A stretch of 64,000 nucleotides of DNA from Bacillota bacterium (GTDB lineage Bacteria; Bacillota; Bacilli; Bacillales_A; Planococcaceae), in the NCBI GenBank assembly GCA_023405135.1, contig JAEXYZ010000046.1, forward strand, positions 8,224-72,223, read 5' to 3'. The translations under genes were made by a program, and so were the position numbers. How positions within the stretch are numbered: the first letter of the stretch is position 1; every line of letters starts with the position of its first letter. The notes beneath the pieces were generated by a model. That model did not search any database. It saw only the letters and a list, made by a program, of their open reading frames with translations, and was not told the DNA's origin. Shown piece after piece: positions 61,784 through 64,000 of the stretch.

Positions 61784-63508
61784 CTATTCACCTACCTGTT
61801 CCTGTTGTGATAGTACAATTCGTTTGTATTGTTCACTTGTTTTAAGTAACTCCTCATGAGGTCCAAAGGCTACGATACATCCATTCTCTATTAATAAAAT
61901 TTTATCCATATCCTTTGCAGTTCGAATTTTTTGTGTTACAACAAGCATCGTGGCCCTTTCATCCTTAAGGGCTTCCCAAAATGCCGATTCTGTTTTTACA
62001 TCTAATGCGCTTGTACTATCATCTAAAATTAGAACAGGAGCTTTTCGTATTAGCGCTCGAGCAATTGATAGACGTTGTTTTTGACCTCCTGATAAATTAA
62101 CACCCTTTTGACCAATACGAGTATTAAATTGATTAGGGAAATTTTCTATTGTTTCAAGGATTTGCGCCTTTGCTGAGGCTACCATTACTTCATCTATTTT
62201 TACATTTTGTTTCCCCCAACTAATATTGTCATAAATTGAACCTGTAAATAACATGGATTGTTGTGGGACAAAACCGATTAAGGCTCTTAGCTCTTCTAAC
62301 GGCCATTCTTTTATGTTGCGACCATTTACATAAATCGCACCTGAGGATGGTTCATAAAACCTTGGAATAAGATTTAACATAGTCGACTTTCCTGAACCTG
62401 TTGCTCCCATTATTCCAATTTTTTCACCTTGATGAACCGTAAACGAAATATCCTTCAATACTTGTTTTTCGGTATGTGGATATGTAAAAGTTACATGCTC
62501 AAATTGAATTGTATTGACATCACCTGATTTCGAATGTTCACTTTTCGAAAACTGATTTTCAATGCCGTTTTCAATTTCAAGAATTTCTTCCATTCGCTCT
62601 GCAGAGGCTTTTGCACGTGAAAATGAGTTAATAATAAATGCAAACATTGAAAATGAACCCGTAATACGCATCGCATAGTTGATTACTGCTACAAGTTCTC
62701 CTACATTTGCTTTACCATTTCCGACTTCTATAGAACCAAACCATAATGCAGCAAGCAAACTCATATTCATAATGAATAGTAAAATTGGCATGATAAGCTC
62801 CATCACCCGTAAAGCTTTCATGGTGTCAGTTTTTAATTGATCAGCTACTGCTTCAAAACGTTTTTCTTCATATCTATTGCGCATATAAGCTTTTACTAAT
62901 CGAATTGCTTGAAGATTTTCTTGTAACACCCGATTAACTCGATCCAGTCTTCGTTGGACTTGAGCAAAGTAACGTACACCCTTCTTTACAATGACGTATA
63001 AGAAAACAACCAAAATTGGTGTACCTATTAATAGAAATAAAGCCATTTTTGGGTTTACAAAAAAGGCCATTATTATACTACCAATTGCAGAAAGTGGAGC
63101 ACGCAGCATAATCCTCAAGCTCATAAATAAAACCGTTTGAACTTGTTGAACGTCACTTGTTAACCTCGTAATGAGCCCTGAACTGGGAAAACGTAAATAT
63201 GTAGCCATTGAAAACGATTGAATTTTACTAAATAAAGCATTTCGTATATCAAAAGAAAAGCTTTGCGCTACATGAGAAGAAAAATATGAATTTACAATAC
63301 CGCTTATAACGGCAAGAAATGCTAATAAAACTAAAACGATTCCCCAATATCCAATTGTCTTTAAATCTTTTTCTACAATTCCGTCATCAATAATTTTTGC
63401 AATTATTAATGGCTGTACTAATTCAACAAATAATTCCATTAACATTAAACAAAGTGCAGCTATAGCCGGCCACTTATATGGCTTGATAAAAGAAATAATA
63501 GTTTTCAC
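61784..63508 (-). CDS. Heterodimeric multidrug ABC exporter subunit with degenerate ATP site (YfiB-like)
   Basis: The 574-residue half-transporter has six helices (about 15-300), then Walker A GATGSGKST, signature LSGGQKQR, and Walker B LILDDSTSALD, where the catalytic Glu is Asp. That change marks the non-hydrolysing site of asymmetric exporters such as BmrC, LmrC and YfiB. GTG 63508 follows AGGGGTGTG at good spacing; the open frame to TTG 63526 is less likely. It forms an obligate pair with the next gene, which it overlaps at the stop. Confidence 0.88.
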   Translation of the reverse strand: MKTIISFIKPYKWPAIAALCLMLMELFVELVQPLIIAKIIDDGIVEKDLKTIGYWGIVLVLLAFLAVISGIVNSYFSSHVAQSFSFDIRNALFSKIQSFSMATYLRFPSSGLITRLTSDVQQVQTVLFMSLRIMLRAPLSAIGSIIMAFFVNPKMALFLLIGTPILVVFLYVIVKKGVRYFAQVQRRLDRVNRVLQENLQAIRLVKAYMRNRYEEKRFEAVADQLKTDTMKALRVMELIMPILLFIMNMSLLAALWFGSIEVGNGKANVGELVAVINYAMRITGSFSMFAFIINSFSRAKASAERMEEILEIENGIENQFSKSEHSKSGDVNTIQFEHVTFTYPHTEKQVLKDISFTVHQGEKIGIMGATGSGKSTMLNLIPRFYEPSSGAIYVNGRNIKEWPLEELRALIGFVPQQSMLFTGSIYDNISWGKQNVKIDEVMVASAKAQILETIENFPNQFNTRIGQKGVNLSGGQKQRLSIARALIRKAPVLILDDSTSALDVKTESAFWEALKDERATMLVVTQKIRTAKDMDKILLIENGCIVAFGPHEELLKTSEQYKRIVLSQQEQVGE

Positions 63509-64000
63509 AAACACACCCCTAAGCAACTTCTAATATTCTACTTATCTTCTATTTTTGTTTACAATTTGTTCACATTTTCAATGAGCTTTGTATTTTTTTG
63601 CCTTTATTTCCTTCGAGTTTTAAAATCTATCATTAAACGATAACAGACTAATTCATTAAAAATATTCTTCTCTCTTTATTTAAATATTATTTCTATATGA
63701 CTAAAAACCTAATTTATTAGGAATTCTGTAAAAAATGAATAAATTATAATTGTTAATCCTACAATATTACCTAAATTTATATTTTTCAAAACAAAAGGTA
63801 CTTCTAATAATATCTACTTTTTACTAAAATACCCCTCAATCAATATTATACATTTTAATTAATATATTTTTTCCACTAGTGTTGCATAAATAATGTCATA
63901 ATTTTCAGTTTAATCATCTTTCCGGTTTGGAGCCAAAAAGGTAAATACCCAATCAAAGGTGGCTCCATCCATTTGGAAAATTATTTACAATTAGACCTGT
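63509..64000. other. AT-rich end of window with a small dyad
   Basis: No gene is recognised in these about 490 bases. GGAGCCA (63930) and TGGCTCC (63959) form a 7-bp inverted repeat with about 22 bases between, near the window edge. It may be the tail of an element continuing beyond. Confidence 0.4.

Overview
The window comes from a low-GC, Gram-positive, Bacillus-like chromosome. I would place it in the Planococcaceae (Lysinibacillus, Solibacillus or Ureibacillus type), but that is an inference. The support is the very AT-rich DNA, strong AGGAGG-type ribosome binding sites with frequent TTG/GTG starts, a guanidine-I riboswitch before a ykkCD pair, an MhqR-type operator, menaquinone synthesis (MenA), and Bacillaceae-style hairpin repeats. 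No rRNA, tRNA, CRISPR array, prophage or complete insertion sequence was seen.

Layout. (1) 1-2.7 kb: end of an iron-type ABC importer, then an orphan ParA ATPase. (2) 3-11.4 kb: a purine ring catabolic block. allB, pucG and allC run leftward. A PucR regulator, uraD, uraH and a flavin monooxygenase run rightward. No classical uricase is present, so the flavoprotein is a good candidate for the missing urate-oxidising step. (3) 11.4-18.8 kb: a Bmr-like drug pump with a divergent MerR regulator and a textbook MerR promoter, a chemoreceptor, then a gamma-glutamyltransferase with a split chromate transporter pair. (4) 18.8-26.6 kb: a decayed fumarylacetoacetate-hydrolase-family gene, an AMI1-like amidase, an NMT1/THI5-type ABC importer, a Nudix hydrolase, a HAD phosphatase and a mannitol-1-phosphate-type dehydrogenase. 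(5) 26.8-33.1 kb: an omega-amino-acid transaminase, a second PucR-type regulator, an unknown protein and a CoA-acylating (methyl)malonate semialdehyde dehydrogenase, which together look like a beta-alanine catabolic route. (6) 33-36 kb: a nitroreductase, a small amidase_6 protein that seems to lack any ATG/GTG/TTG start, and a DUF2804 protein. (7) 36.4-44.7 kb: a complete biotin-independent malonate decarboxylase locus (mdcH-A-B-C-DE-G) with a beta-gamma fusion, a GntR regulator and the divergent MadLM transporter. Both promoters carry a matching GTCGAC operator just downstream of the -10 box.

(8) 44.8-55.9 kb: a glycerophosphodiesterase, a TetR/membrane-protein pair with a 30-bp palindrome, HelD, ThpR, the guanidine exporter operon with its riboswitch, an HtrA-like protease without PDZ, an aldo/keto reductase, and several very small genes (44, 50, 52 and 59 aa) found by reading the gaps. 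(9) 56-64 kb: hairpin-rich repeats, an MhqO-type dioxygenase with its operator, menA, a run of about 121-bp repeat units, a double GNAT acetyltransferase and a heterodimeric multidrug ABC exporter.

Overall theme: scavenging of nitrogenous and C3 compounds (urate/allantoin, beta-alanine, malonate, guanidine export) combined with drug and quinone defence. Each module has its own local regulator or regulatory RNA. The most testable novelties are the possible uricase replacement, the ATT-start amidase, the paired GntR operators, a possible UGA frameshift gene and the unannotated small membrane proteins.
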